Of a DNA stretch of 64,000 nucleotides, positions 35,654-44,734 are shown piece by piece; position 1 is the stretch's first letter, and every line of letters starts with the position of its first letter. The DNA is from BCD1 sp942492125 (GTDB lineage Bacteria > Bacteroidota > Bacteroidia > Chitinophagales > Saprospiraceae). Position numbers and translations under genes: made by a program. Where the stretch lies: contig CALODM010000006.1 of the NCBI GenBank assembly GCA_942492125.1, positions 32,149 to 96,148 on the forward strand, written 5' to 3'. The notes beneath the pieces were generated by a model. That model was not told where the DNA came from and did no database searches. It was given only the letters and a program-made list of their open reading frames with translations.

Positions 35654-36862
35654 ATGACCAAAAACAGAATTACGGCATTACAAAAGTCCTCCTTTGTCAA
35701 AATTCAAAAAGAAGGCAAAGTTTACAGGATCATACACAACGTCTCCGGCAAGCAGTTCGTCGTAGATCAAAAAGCTATTGACGTTATCAACCTGTTTGAT
35801 ACGCCAACCACCCTTGAGGAATGTAATTTTGATTCATTGGTGGAAAATTCCATCATTTTCCTGGTCAATAATGGTGTTCTTGTACCAACATCCAATAAAA
35901 AAGCTGCATTGGAAAGACGCCAGCTCGTTTCCCAAAAACTATTTGGAGTTAAAGAATATAAACCCAAACAAAAAGATAAAAACGTCGTTTTCCTGGGAGT
36001 TCCCTTCGGTAGCGGTAATCCCGTCAGCAGAGATACCTGTAAATTTCCCGATTACCTCCGGGCGTTTCTGGACCGGAAGCTTAAATTTAATCGAAGAAGA
36101 AAGATCAATCCTAAAATTCTGGGTTCTGATATAGCCATGGACAACCTGAACGCCCTGATTCGCGAAAATGCTTTGAGCGACGCTGGAAATGTCTATGTTC
36201 ATGGTTTTGAAACCCGAAGGGATATCTACCAAAAGATCAGTACCATCGCCAACGAAATAATCAAAAACGGACATATTCCTTTTACCATTGGCGGAGACCA
36301 CTCCATCTCGTACCCCTTGATCCGAAGCTTAGCCATAAACCATGATTCCTTCAACGTCCTGCATTTTGATGCCCATACGGATGTTTATAGTTCAGCCTTT
36401 GATGAGATCCTTGAATTGAACGGGCTGCATCACCATGGCAATTTTGTTTCCCATTGTGTAAAGTTACCGCAACTAAAGAAATACTATCAATTTGGAATAC
36501 GTGGACTTGCCAACGCTTTCACTGAGAACATGCCGGATAAGGTAAAAAGCTTTTGGACCCAGGATGTCAAAGCTATTATTGCAGGGGAAAAACATATTCG
36601 GCTGCCCAAAAATGAAAAATATTACATCACCTTTGACATTGATGTACTGGACCCGTTAATTGCTCCCGGCACCGGTACACCCGAACCCAATGGTTTGTGG
36701 TTTGATGATATTATCAATTTGTTCAAAAAATTGAATCTTTCCAACAAAAACATCATCGGTGTGGATTTTGTAGAAGTCAATCCGGACAGGGACAATAATA
36801 ACTCTACTACCCTTATGGCTGCTCAAATTATTTTGAATTTGCTGAATTTTATTAAATTTTAA
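35654..36862 (+). CDS. arginase-family enzyme with N-terminal PqqD/RRE-like domain (candidate peptide arginase)
   Basis: 402 residues. Residues ~15-85 resemble a PqqD/RRE domain (KVYRIIHNVSGKQFVVDQKA, then IIFLVNNGVLVPT). Residues ~110-400 are an arginase/agmatinase fold with all Mn ligands: GGDHS (~214), LHFDAHTDVY (~237) and FDIDVLDP (~327), plus GTGTPEPNGL. Known peptide arginases (for example OspR) turn Arg in RiPP precursors into ornithine. The adjacent peptides carry one invariant Arg, so that is the likely reaction; free arginine or agmatine are alternatives, less likely given the fused domain and context. Confidence 0.8.
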   Translation: MTKNRITALQKSSFVKIQKEGKVYRIIHNVSGKQFVVDQKAIDVINLFDTPTTLEECNFDSLVENSIIFLVNNGVLVPTSNKKAALERRQLVSQKLFGVKEYKPKQKDKNVVFLGVPFGSGNPVSRDTCKFPDYLRAFLDRKLKFNRRRKINPKILGSDIAMDNLNALIRENALSDAGNVYVHGFETRRDIYQKISTIANEIIKNGHIPFTIGGDHSISYPLIRSLAINHDSFNVLHFDAHTDVYSSAFDEILELNGLHHHGNFVSHCVKLPQLKKYYQFGIRGLANAFTENMPDKVKSFWTQDVKAIIAGEKHIRLPKNEKYYITFDIDVLDPLIAPGTGTPEPNGLWFDDIINLFKKLNLSNKNIIGVDFVEVNPDRDNNNSTTLMAAQIILNLLNFIKF

Positions 36863-37042
36863 AAATTGCCCCATATTTTGACCAATCAAGGGAGTTCTTA
36901 CTGGTAAAAATGAGGCCGAAAAACTATTTCTTTGCGAATTTGGTTTAATTAGTTCTGAAACATCCAGTTGAACAAACAAAGCCAGGGTTGTCAAACAGCA
37001 CCATTTTCACCTGATAACCCGGCCTTGTACAATTATGAAATA

Positions 37043-38780
37043 ATGAGCAAATCAAAAGTTACCATTGGCCAGGTATTCAAGCAGATCGTTTGGCCCCACA
37101 GGTTTTATATATTACTCGGATTAATTCTTATCGTGATCAGCCGTGCAGCAAGCCTCGTCACACCATGGGCAAGCAAATACCTGATAGATGATGTAATTGC
37201 CAATGGAGATATCCCAATGCTCAAGACCCTGATCACCTACATTGTCATTGCCATCGTAGTACAATCCATAACTTCTTTTTCCCTGACCAGGTTGCTGAGT
37301 GTTGAAGCACAAAACGTCATTTCCAAACTGCGTGTCCAGGTACAACAAAAAGTACTCTCTTTACCCATCAACTTTTTCGACAACAACAAATCAGGGTCTC
37401 TTGTCGCCAGGATCATGAGTGATGTGGAAGGGGTAAGAAATCTTATTGGAACCGGTCTGGTGCAAATGGTAGGAGGTGTGTTAACTGCTGTAGCGTCTTT
37501 CATCTTATTGCTGCAAATCAGTCCCCGGATGACCTTTTATGTTTTGGCTCCCATCAGTATATTCGGGTTTATTTCTCTCAAGGCTTTTGGTAAGATACGT
37601 CCGATTTTCCGAACGCGCCGAGTGATCAACTCTGAGGTCACGGGCAGACTTACCGAGACCTTGAACGGCATTCGTGTCATCAAAGGATTTAATGCAGAGA
37701 CCCAGGAATCTAAAACGTTTGAAGAAGGCGTTGAAAAGTTATATCAGAACGTAAAAAAAAGCCTGACTACTACAGCTATGGTCTCCAGTGCCTCTACCCT
37801 GCTTTTGGGTTTTGCTTCCGCCGGCATCATGGGCATAGGTGGTTATCTGATCATTGAAAACAACCTGACCATTGGAGAATTTCTGTCCTTCACCTTGTAC
37901 CTGGGATTTATGATCTCGCCCATCATGCAAATGAGCAATATTGGCAGTCAGCTCACCGAAGCGTTTGCCGGTCTCGACAGGACTGAAGAATTGATGAACA
38001 AACCTTCTGAGGATGACAATCCAGACCGGATAAATCATATCGACAAAATTAAGGGTGATATCCGGTTCGATCATGTTTCCTTTGCCTACGAAAAAGGAAA
38101 GGATGTCTTGCATGGGATCAACTTTAAGGCACGGGCAGGCAGTGTGACAGCTCTGGTAGGTACTTCGGGGTCTGGAAAATCTACTATTGCCGGATTGGTG
38201 GCTTCCTTTATTACCCCACAAAAAGGCACGATCTTTATCGATGACCAAGACCTTTCCAAAATTGTGCTTACTGATTATCGCCGAAACCTTGGGGTGGTTT
38301 TACAGGATGATTTTCTGTTTGAAGGAACTATCCGGGGAGAACATCCTCTTTCCTCGCCCCGATGCTACGGAAAGAGAATTATTGCATGCCGTAAAAACGG
38401 CTCATGTCAGCGAATTCACCGACCGATTTGAACTCGGTCTCGAAACGGTGATTGGAGAACGTGGCATCAAATTATCGGGAGGACAACGACAACGAATAGC
38501 TATCGCCCGGGCGGTATTGGCAAACCCCAAAATATTAATTCTCGACGAAGCCACCTCCAACCTGGACACTGAAAGCGAAGCCTACATCCAGGCCAGTCTT
38601 GCCGAGCTGATGAAAGGAAGAACGACCTTCGTGATCGCTCACCGGTTGAGCACCATCCGTAAAGCTGACCAGATCCTGGTGATCGAACAAGGCACAATCG
38701 CCGAACAAGGGACCCATGATGAGTTGATCGCTCTTGGAGGCAGGTATTATGAATTGTTCACTTATCAGGCAAGGATTTGA
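37043..38780 (+). CDS. ABC exporter (MsbA-type TM-NBD), interrupted by a one-base frameshift
   Basis: A half-transporter of about 579 residues if the frame is restored. It begins at the ATG at 37043, since the upstream in-frame extension looks non-coding. Six TM segments are followed by Walker A GTSGSGKST, Q-loop VLQDDFLFEGTIR, signature LSGGQRQRIAIARA and Walker B ILILDEATSNLD. The frame shifts at GGGG 38334-38337; with GGG it would read EGTIRENILFPRPDATER. No peptidase C39 domain is present. It probably exports the locus product. Either a sequencing error or a recent inactivation. Confidence 0.8.
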
Positions 38781-38966
38781 TTGGGAGCGGACGGAAATGG
38801 TAACAGTATAAATTGATATGAGGATTCCCCCGGCTCCCTGTTCAAAGGGTCAGGTGGCAAATCTGTTCAATAGCATAAAGCGTAACTGCCCGGAGCGTAA
38901 AACCTAGTACTACCTACAAGCTACTCAGGACTTGGTACTGCCTGCTGGCACTAAAATCTCTTCCAT

Positions 38967-40067
38967 TTACCTTATCTCATCTCTTAGTTCCTCATACAAG
39001 GCCCTGGTATTCAAAATAGTATCCTTAATATTCCATTGGGTTTCAATTTGTTTTCTGGCATTTTCCGCCAATAGATTTCTCTTTTCAGGATCATGGTAAA
39101 CTTCCAGGATTGCCTCGGCAATAGCTTTTGGATCCCTGGAAGGGAAAACCAAACCGCATTCACCATCGATGACCAACCCCCTGTTGCCTGGAATATCAGT
39201 GATCAGGGGACAAATTCCCAGACTCATAGCCTCTATTACAGCCTTAGTAGTGGCCTCTCCATAAAGCGAAGAAAGTACAAAAGCATCGCTTGCTTTCACA
39301 ATCCTGAGCACATCCTTACGAAAACCCGTAAAATGCACCTTGTTTTTGTTGGGGCTTGAATCCAGGATTTTCCGGTTTTCAGGAGTATCCAGGTTTCTGC
39401 CTACAAGTACATAATGAACGGGAAGGTTTTCAGGAATAAAATAGGATGATTTCAACAAATATGGAATGCCTTTCATCGGACGGGCATTACAGACATTGGT
39501 AACGACAAAGGCATCTCCGGGCAAATTCAATTCAGACAAATCTGCCGGCTCAATACCTTCGTACCACCCAAGATCGTGTCCCTTATGGATGGTAACGGGT
39601 TTATCCTTTCCAAAAATCCGGTTGCGTTTGATCAGGTCTCTTGTAGCATCCGAGATGCAAAATACCCTGTCAACCCGGGGACTGAGGTATTTGAAATAGG
39701 CAGATGGATCATACCAGTGAATATTGCCGGTATAGCCACGATACAACACTACCTTCACTTTCAAGCCTTTAGCGGCCTGTAATCCCGTAACGATGGCTTT
39801 TCCATTGAACAGGTGCATGACATGATGACCTCCTTTTTTAAGTTCCTTTCTGACAAACCCGATCTCTTTTTTGTCAAACTTTTTTTCCGGATGAAAATCG
39901 ATCACCTTAATCCCGGCAGCTTTAAATTTTGGCACATAATCGGCATTCCCGTAGGTCATAATGGTCACCTCAACGCCCAGTTTTGCCAAACCAATAAACA
40001 ATTCTGCTTCGGGCCGAACCGAACCCGTATCTCTATAGTCGCTGATCACTAATACACGTAAACTCAA
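38967..40067 (-). CDS. GT4-family glycosyltransferase
   Basis: 366 residues with a two-domain GT-B fold. The donor site EATTKAVIEAMSLGICPLIT near residues 268-287 is the GT4 E-x7-E motif, and NARPMKGIPYLLK near 196 marks the second Rossmann domain. It probably adds a sugar to a cell-surface polysaccharide or lipid. It is convergent with the ABC gene, single, and not evidently part of the biosynthetic locus. Confidence 0.8.
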   Translation of the reverse strand: MSLRVLVISDYRDTGSVRPEAELFIGLAKLGVEVTIMTYGNADYVPKFKAAGIKVIDFHPEKKFDKKEIGFVRKELKKGGHHVMHLFNGKAIVTGLQAAKGLKVKVVLYRGYTGNIHWYDPSAYFKYLSPRVDRVFCISDATRDLIKRNRIFGKDKPVTIHKGHDLGWYEGIEPADLSELNLPGDAFVVTNVCNARPMKGIPYLLKSSYFIPENLPVHYVLVGRNLDTPENRKILDSSPNKNKVHFTGFRKDVLRIVKASDAFVLSSLYGEATTKAVIEAMSLGICPLITDIPGNRGLVIDGECGLVFPSRDPKAIAEAILEVYHDPEKRNLLAENARKQIETQWNIKDTILNTRALYEELRDEIR

Positions 40068-40088
40068 ACCGATGAAGTTTTATTAGTC

Positions 40089-40143
40089 AGGTTGTTTCAA
40101 AAATATCTCGAGTAGGTAAGTGAGATATTTTTAAAACAACTTC
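40089..40143. repeat. hairpin element, second copy of GAAGTTGTTT type
   Basis: GGTTGTTTCAAAAATATCTC pairs with GAGATATTTTTAAAACAACTTC over a short loop. The outer ends match the hairpin at 32472-32554, while the inner part differs. Confidence 0.5.
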
Positions 40144-40275
40144 AGTGCAAAAAAACGACAATTTAATCAAAAGTAGGCTCCTTGCTGGAACTTTTAATTT
40201 GGGTTTATAGTTAAATATCCGTGTGATGTTTACTAAAGGTTATTTTATTATTAAATACAACCTTTGAGCCACCAG

Positions 40276-40283
40276 TATTTTTG
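40276..40283 (+). promoter_or_regulatory. candidate -7 element (TATTTTTG)
   Basis: Matches TAnnTTTG, 56 bases upstream of the YkuK ATG. No convincing -33 element is seen at the usual distance. Confidence 0.3.
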
Positions 40284-40338
40284 TAATTATGCAAATTTAC
40301 CATACTTTTATTTATGTAAACAAAAACTAAAGTGCGAC

Positions 40339-40809
40339 ATGAAATGGAGAAAACTTAACGGACAAAGACTGGAAAAACCAATTTTAGAGGTGGTTGAAAC
40401 CACCCTGAAAAAGGAAATCGATCTGGGCCATAAGATGAAAGTCTGTATAGGTACGGACTCCCAGGTACGCGGAAAAGTGATTGAATTTGCAACTGTTATC
40501 GTTTTCCTCAGGGAGAAAAAAGGTGGTTTCATGTATATCAGCAATGATAGTCTCACACAAAAAATGAGCATCAGGGAAAGGATGATTGCCGAAGTAGCCC
40601 GTTCTATCGAAGTTGCTTATTCCCTGTGTGATTTGCTGGATAGGTTTAATGTTGAACTCGAAGTTCATGCAGATATCAATACTGATCCTCACTTCCAATC
40701 AAATGTTGCCCTTAAGGAGGCTATGGGATACATCCTCGGAATGGGGTTTGTTTTTAAGGCCAAACCTGACGCCTTTGCCAGTACTTCGTGTGCCGACAAA
40801 GTGGTGTAA
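40339..40809 (+). CDS. YkuK-family RNase H-like protein
   Basis: 156 residues from the ATG at 40339; an upstream TTG extension is low-complexity. KVCIGTDSQVRGKVIEFATV near residues 33-52 and HADINTDPHFQSN near 112-124 match the YkuK/DUF458 family, a predicted RNase H-like fold with acidic residues in both motifs. The function is not established. It stands alone, with its own terminator. Confidence 0.8.
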   Translation: MKWRKLNGQRLEKPILEVVETTLKKEIDLGHKMKVCIGTDSQVRGKVIEFATVIVFLREKKGGFMYISNDSLTQKMSIRERMIAEVARSIEVAYSLCDLLDRFNVELEVHADINTDPHFQSNVALKEAMGYILGMGFVFKAKPDAFASTSCADKVV

Positions 40810-40879
40810 GGAATGAATAATAATGATTGTTGATTTGGAGCGAACAGCGCTGAAACTGTAAATAGTTTCGTTAGTTATA

Positions 40880-40915
40880 AAAAGCCATTTGTGGAGTAAA
40901 CCGCAAGTGGCTTTT
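40880..40915 (+). terminator. rho-independent terminator after ykuK
   Basis: AAAAGCCATTTG / CAAGTGGCTTTT with one mismatch and a 12-base loop, followed by GTTTTT. Because of its flanking A and T runs it may serve the convergent glycosyltransferase gene too. Confidence 0.7.
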
Positions 40916-40934
40916 GTTTTTAAAAAAAACAGGA

Positions 40935-42092
40935 TTAGAGGTTTCCATACAAATGCCTGATGGCTTCCACCATTTTGGTCCAGGAAAACAACCCCTTGTT
41001 TTCTCTTACCCCATCACTCATCACTTCCAGTTTGTTGGTTTTAAAAAAATCGTACATAGCAGCAGTAACAGCCGCAGACGAAACTTCTACCACATATCCA
41101 ACCTTGCCGTGTTCAACAATTTCGGGTAAGCCTCCGACATTGGTAACGACCATGGGTTTTTCAAAGTGATAAGCCAGTTGAGAAATACCGCTTTGGGTAG
41201 CAGAACGGTAAGGTTGAACAACCAGATCAACAGCACCAAAATAATACCTTACCTCTTCATTGGAGATAAACTTATTATGCAAAATCAATTGATCAGCTAT
41301 TCCCAGTTTTCGGATCAGGCTCAGGTACTTTTCCTTATTGCCGTAATACTCCCCGGCAACGATCAATTTAACGGGTAAATTTTTTATTTTTTCATCAGCG
41401 ACTGCTTCCATCAAAATGTCGAGTCCTTTATAATCGCGAATAAAGCCAAAAAACAAAATATACCGAAAAGCAGGATCCAGGTTCAACTGAGCAAGTGATG
41501 TTTCTCTGGAAGCTTTTGTCCCGTAATTATCATAGATCGGATGTGGGGAATAAACTACCGGTTTGCCCGGGCCAAATCTTTTCGCATCCTGCCCTACCGA
41601 CCTGGACATAACCAGGAATCCATGAACGCTTTTGCAAAAATACTTTGTAAAAAGGGCATCTCCCGGCCGTTTTTCATGGGGAATGATATTATCCGCGAGG
41701 GCGATTACTTTCGTTTTTTTATTGGATTTGGCAATGCGTGCCACAGTTCCCAGCGAAGGGCCCATAAAGGGCAGCCAATATCGAATGATCACCAAATCGG
41801 GACATAACTTTTTCAGGTACCAGCCAGTCATGAGCCAATTAAAAGGATTGATAGAATTCAACCTCGTTTCAATGCGGACGTTTTCGGGGGGCGGATCATC
41901 CGTAAACTGGGTTTCCCCGGGGAATAAAAAATTGGGATACTGCAATCTGAAGGAAACGACAACCACTTCATAACCCTGATGATGAAATTCAAGGGCCAAT
42001 CGCTCCGAAGAGGAAGCGATGCCTCCTCTCAATGGGTGAGCCGGGGTAAGTAAAACGATTTTTTTCAATGGTTCAGGTATCTCGTTTCTCAA
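40935..42092 (-). CDS. GT4-family glycosyltransferase
   Basis: 385 residues. The N-terminal GT-B domain has VVLLTP-like strand and glycine loop HPLRGGIASSSERLA (about 18-32). The donor domain shows FFGFIRDYKGLDILMEA (~220) and SGISQLAYHFEKPMVVTNVG (~310-329). It resembles the transferases of surface glycan synthesis. Followed on the same strand by the GT2 gene's neighbourhood (120-base gap), so it may be co-regulated with it. Confidence 0.8.
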   Translation of the reverse strand: MRNEIPEPLKKIVLLTPAHPLRGGIASSSERLALEFHHQGYEVVVVSFRLQYPNFLFPGETQFTDDPPPENVRIETRLNSINPFNWLMTGWYLKKLCPDLVIIRYWLPFMGPSLGTVARIAKSNKKTKVIALADNIIPHEKRPGDALFTKYFCKSVHGFLVMSRSVGQDAKRFGPGKPVVYSPHPIYDNYGTKASRETSLAQLNLDPAFRYILFFGFIRDYKGLDILMEAVADEKIKNLPVKLIVAGEYYGNKEKYLSLIRKLGIADQLILHNKFISNEEVRYYFGAVDLVVQPYRSATQSGISQLAYHFEKPMVVTNVGGLPEIVEHGKVGYVVEVSSAAVTAAMYDFFKTNKLEVMSDGVRENKGLFSWTKMVEAIRHLYGNL

Positions 42093-42212
42093 ATTTTATC
42101 TCAACGTTGGCCAAAGTTCAATAGCCTTTGATCTTAAAAATCTCCCGTCAACAAGCAACAATGATCTTCCGGCACTTTGTGCACGGAATGTTACTACGTT
42201 ACAAATCTAAAA

Positions 42213-43169
42213 TCAAAGCCCTCCATGCTCTCCAACCCCGATCCTTTTGGAAATCAGGTAATTGTTTCTGTCCGGAGCATTTCTGATAACCAATTCTGCC
42301 AGGAATCCTGTTACAAACAGTTGCATACCAATGATCAGCATCACAATACCAAAAAAGAATAAGGGCCTGGTGGCCATGCCGTACTCCTGATGGAAATACT
42401 TTTCGAAAGTAAGGAAGATCAGGATCACAAAACCTGCTGCAAAGGACAAAATACCCAGCGTCCCAAAGAAATGCATTGGCCTTTTACCGAATTTCCCGGT
42501 AAACATCAGGGAAAGTAAATCCAGGAACCCGGTGACGAGTCTGGAAACGCCATATTTGCTGCTTCCGTACTTACGCGACCTATGTTCAACCACCTTCTCA
42601 CCAATATTGGTAAAACCGGACCATTTGGCCAAAATAGGAATTTGCCGGTGCATTTCGCCCGAAACTTCAATACTCTTTACCACCTCCAGCTTATAGGCTT
42701 TCAGTCCGCAATTGAAATCGTGCAGATGAATGCCACTAACCTTTCTCATAACATAGTTGAACAACTTGGAAGGCATCGTCTTCGAAATGGGATCGTGTCG
42801 TCGTTTTTTCCAGCCGGAAACCATATCAAAACCCTCTTCTTTAATCATTTTATAAAGGGAGGGAATTTCATCCGGACTATCTTGTAGATCAGCATCCATG
42901 GTGATCACAACATCACCGGAAGCAGCCTGAAATCCGGAATTCAGTGCCGGTGATTTTCCGTAATTCCTTTGAAATTTAATACCCTTTACAAATGGATTTT
43001 TTTTCGCCAGGTCTTCAACAATAGCCCAGGAAGCATCTTTACTGCCATCATCGACCATAATGATCTCATAGGAATAATGATTGGCCTTCATGACCTTGCC
43101 TATCCATGCCTCAAGTTCCGGCAGGGATTCTTCCTCATTAAACAAGGGTACAATGACTGAAATATCCAT
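42213..43169 (-). CDS. GT2 glycosyltransferase (polyprenyl-phosphate sugar transferase type)
   Basis: 318 residues. GT-A domain with VIVPLFNEEESLPEL (~5-19), VDDGSKDAS (~40-48) and MDADLQDSP (~91-99) as nucleotide and metal sites. Two C-terminal TM segments around 230-300 give the DPM1/GtrB layout. It likely transfers a sugar from a nucleotide donor to a polyprenyl phosphate on the inner membrane, feeding the polytopic transferase-like protein at 46234. Confidence 0.85.
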   Translation of the reverse strand: MDISVIVPLFNEEESLPELEAWIGKVMKANHYSYEIIMVDDGSKDASWAIVEDLAKKNPFVKGIKFQRNYGKSPALNSGFQAASGDVVITMDADLQDSPDEIPSLYKMIKEEGFDMVSGWKKRRHDPISKTMPSKLFNYVMRKVSGIHLHDFNCGLKAYKLEVVKSIEVSGEMHRQIPILAKWSGFTNIGEKVVEHRSRKYGSSKYGVSRLVTGFLDLLSLMFTGKFGKRPMHFFGTLGILSFAAGFVILIFLTFEKYFHQEYGMATRPLFFFGIVMLIIGMQLFVTGFLAELVIRNAPDRNNYLISKRIGVGEHGGL

Positions 43170-43206
43170 TGGTAAATGGTTAATTACGAATTATGAATGG
43201 CACGAT

Positions 43207-43653
43207 TTAAACCCGATTCAGAAATGCCGAAAGCCCCAGAGCCATGACAAATCCACCGATCAGACTCCAGCAATAACGGAATATGGTATCCCTTATGGTC
43301 ATATCGATATCCAGCGCGGCTTTTTGCTCACGGGGAATGAAGTCGCTTTGCTGCATCAGCTCCTTTTGTAAATCTACCAGTTCGGGGGCAAAGGTCGTAA
43401 ATTGAAGGTAATAAAACACATAAAAAACCAAATTTGCCACCGCAAAAACCCCAAAAGCTTCCCGCAAACCTGTTCTGACACTTTCCTTGGCAGGTTCCCG
43501 GGCAACCCTGGCCATCGCCCAAATATAAATAAGGAGGGAGCCCCACCACAAGGCCGGATGTAACATCCAGGCGGGTTCTGAAAAATAAAATAGCAGGAAT
43601 AACACTATCGTGCCAATTCCTGCTATTAAACCATATTTTATTTTTGAATCCAT
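43207..43653 (-). CDS. DUF4199-like membrane protein
   Basis: 148 residues with four hydrophobic segments and a central loop containing the charged stretch PREQKAALDIDM. The layout (short, four-helix, GTG or TDGF-like helices) resembles DUF4199 proteins of Bacteroidota. Function unknown. It lies 38 bases upstream of the GT2 gene on the same strand. Confidence 0.65.
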   Translation of the reverse strand: MDSKIKYGLIAGIGTIVLFLLFYFSEPAWMLHPALWWGSLLIYIWAMARVAREPAKESVRTGLREAFGVFAVANLVFYVFYYLQFTTFAPELVDLQKELMQQSDFIPREQKAALDIDMTIRDTIFRYCWSLIGGFVMALGLSAFLNRV

Positions 43654-43771
43654 TTGTTTATCTTTTGCGCAAAGATGGCGGTTGCCCCGCTAAACTTCAA
43701 ACGATTTGCAAAGTTTTGAAGTACACCCTTGCGAAAATACAACCGGGGATTCAAAAAAAATCCTGGTTTCA

Positions 43772-44344
43772 CTACATACTTTCCGGTACATTTTTCTTCA
43801 TGATCAAGCCCATTATTGCAGCAATAACCGCACTAACAATGACGGAAATACCTAACCCACGCCCAATATTAAACTGGTTCTTCATTTGATTTTCCATATT
43901 TTCCATCTGAGCATCAAGATCAGCACCTTCAAGTCCCATGGCTTCAAATCGTTCACGAGTACATTCTAACATGTTATTGATCATTTCCGGATCAACATAT
44001 GTCAGGTATAGGTAATTGAATACTTGACCAATGACAGACATGACCAGCATGATTACAAATCCAACCATAAAGGCTCTACCAAAAGAAATAAACCCTCCCA
44101 GTTCATTATTTCTATGCTGCCTGATTCCATAAACCAGCACAAGCACGGTAATAACAAGGGAGCCTACCCCAAAAAGAGTTGGAGCGATGAAACCCATACA
44201 GGTACTTGCTATTCCGGTCAAATTACCGATAAGAGAATAAATAATGGAAATAAGTGCACCAATAACCCCATAACGTAAGGCTGTTGGCCAAAATGACACA
44301 CCAGAAGGATCTTGTACTGGAGGAGTATCTAAAACATTACTCAT
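43772..44344 (-). CDS. DUF4199-like membrane protein
   Basis: 190 residues. Four hydrophobic segments, with GGFISFGRAFMVGFVIMLVM as the typical second-pair helix and a charged loop ECTRERFEAMGLEGADLDAQ. It is a longer paralogue of the 43207-43653 protein. These genes often precede a GT2 gene in Bacteroidota, as here. Function unknown. Confidence 0.7.
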   Translation of the reverse strand: MSNVLDTPPVQDPSGVSFWPTALRYGVIGALISIIYSLIGNLTGIASTCMGFIAPTLFGVGSLVITVLVLVYGIRQHRNNELGGFISFGRAFMVGFVIMLVMSVIGQVFNYLYLTYVDPEMINNMLECTRERFEAMGLEGADLDAQMENMENQMKNQFNIGRGLGISVIVSAVIAAIMGLIMKKNVPESM

Positions 44345-44734
44345 AGTGATAAAAGTTGGTTAATAAATTGATTATTTCTCCCTCAAGATGCGATTAATTC
44401 TTTGTAGACCCAATTTTTTTCGACGAAAAAAGAAAAGGATGGATTGAGAGAAGGAAGAATTGGGATATAGTATCCGGGAAGATCAGGTTCGCTTCCTATT
44501 GTTTTCAAAGCAGGTCAAAATGTATTTGGAATTTCTTCCTAAGTGTCATTAAATTTCTAATCCTATATAAAGGAGGAAAATGGAAGGGTTAAAAGGCTGT
44601 AAAAATGAATCCGGGCCATTTTACTTACTCCTACCCTTATATGCCCGGGATGCCACTTTGCTACATTTTCGTGGGAATAAATTGAGTGCTGATCCTTGTG
44701 CAGCTTGCAGTTAATTTTACGCCAATTTATGGGA
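44345..44734. other. intergenic region, no supported gene
   Basis: About 390 bases between the DUF4199 and dihydroorotase-like genes. It contains an A-rich upstream region for the DUF4199 gene and one short ORF with a strong GGAGG (44580-44714), which I do not accept as a gene. No RNA gene or terminator is evident. Confidence 0.5.

Noticed and set aside
13475..38780. Flexirubin pathway
   Set aside because: No DarA/DarB-type genes for dialkylresorcinol synthesis are present, so the pigment part fits an aryl polyene better.
44580..44714. 44-residue ORF preceded by AAAGGAGGAAA
   Set aside because: A strong Shine-Dalgarno is not typical of Bacteroidota genes, the protein looks random, and no promoter is seen.
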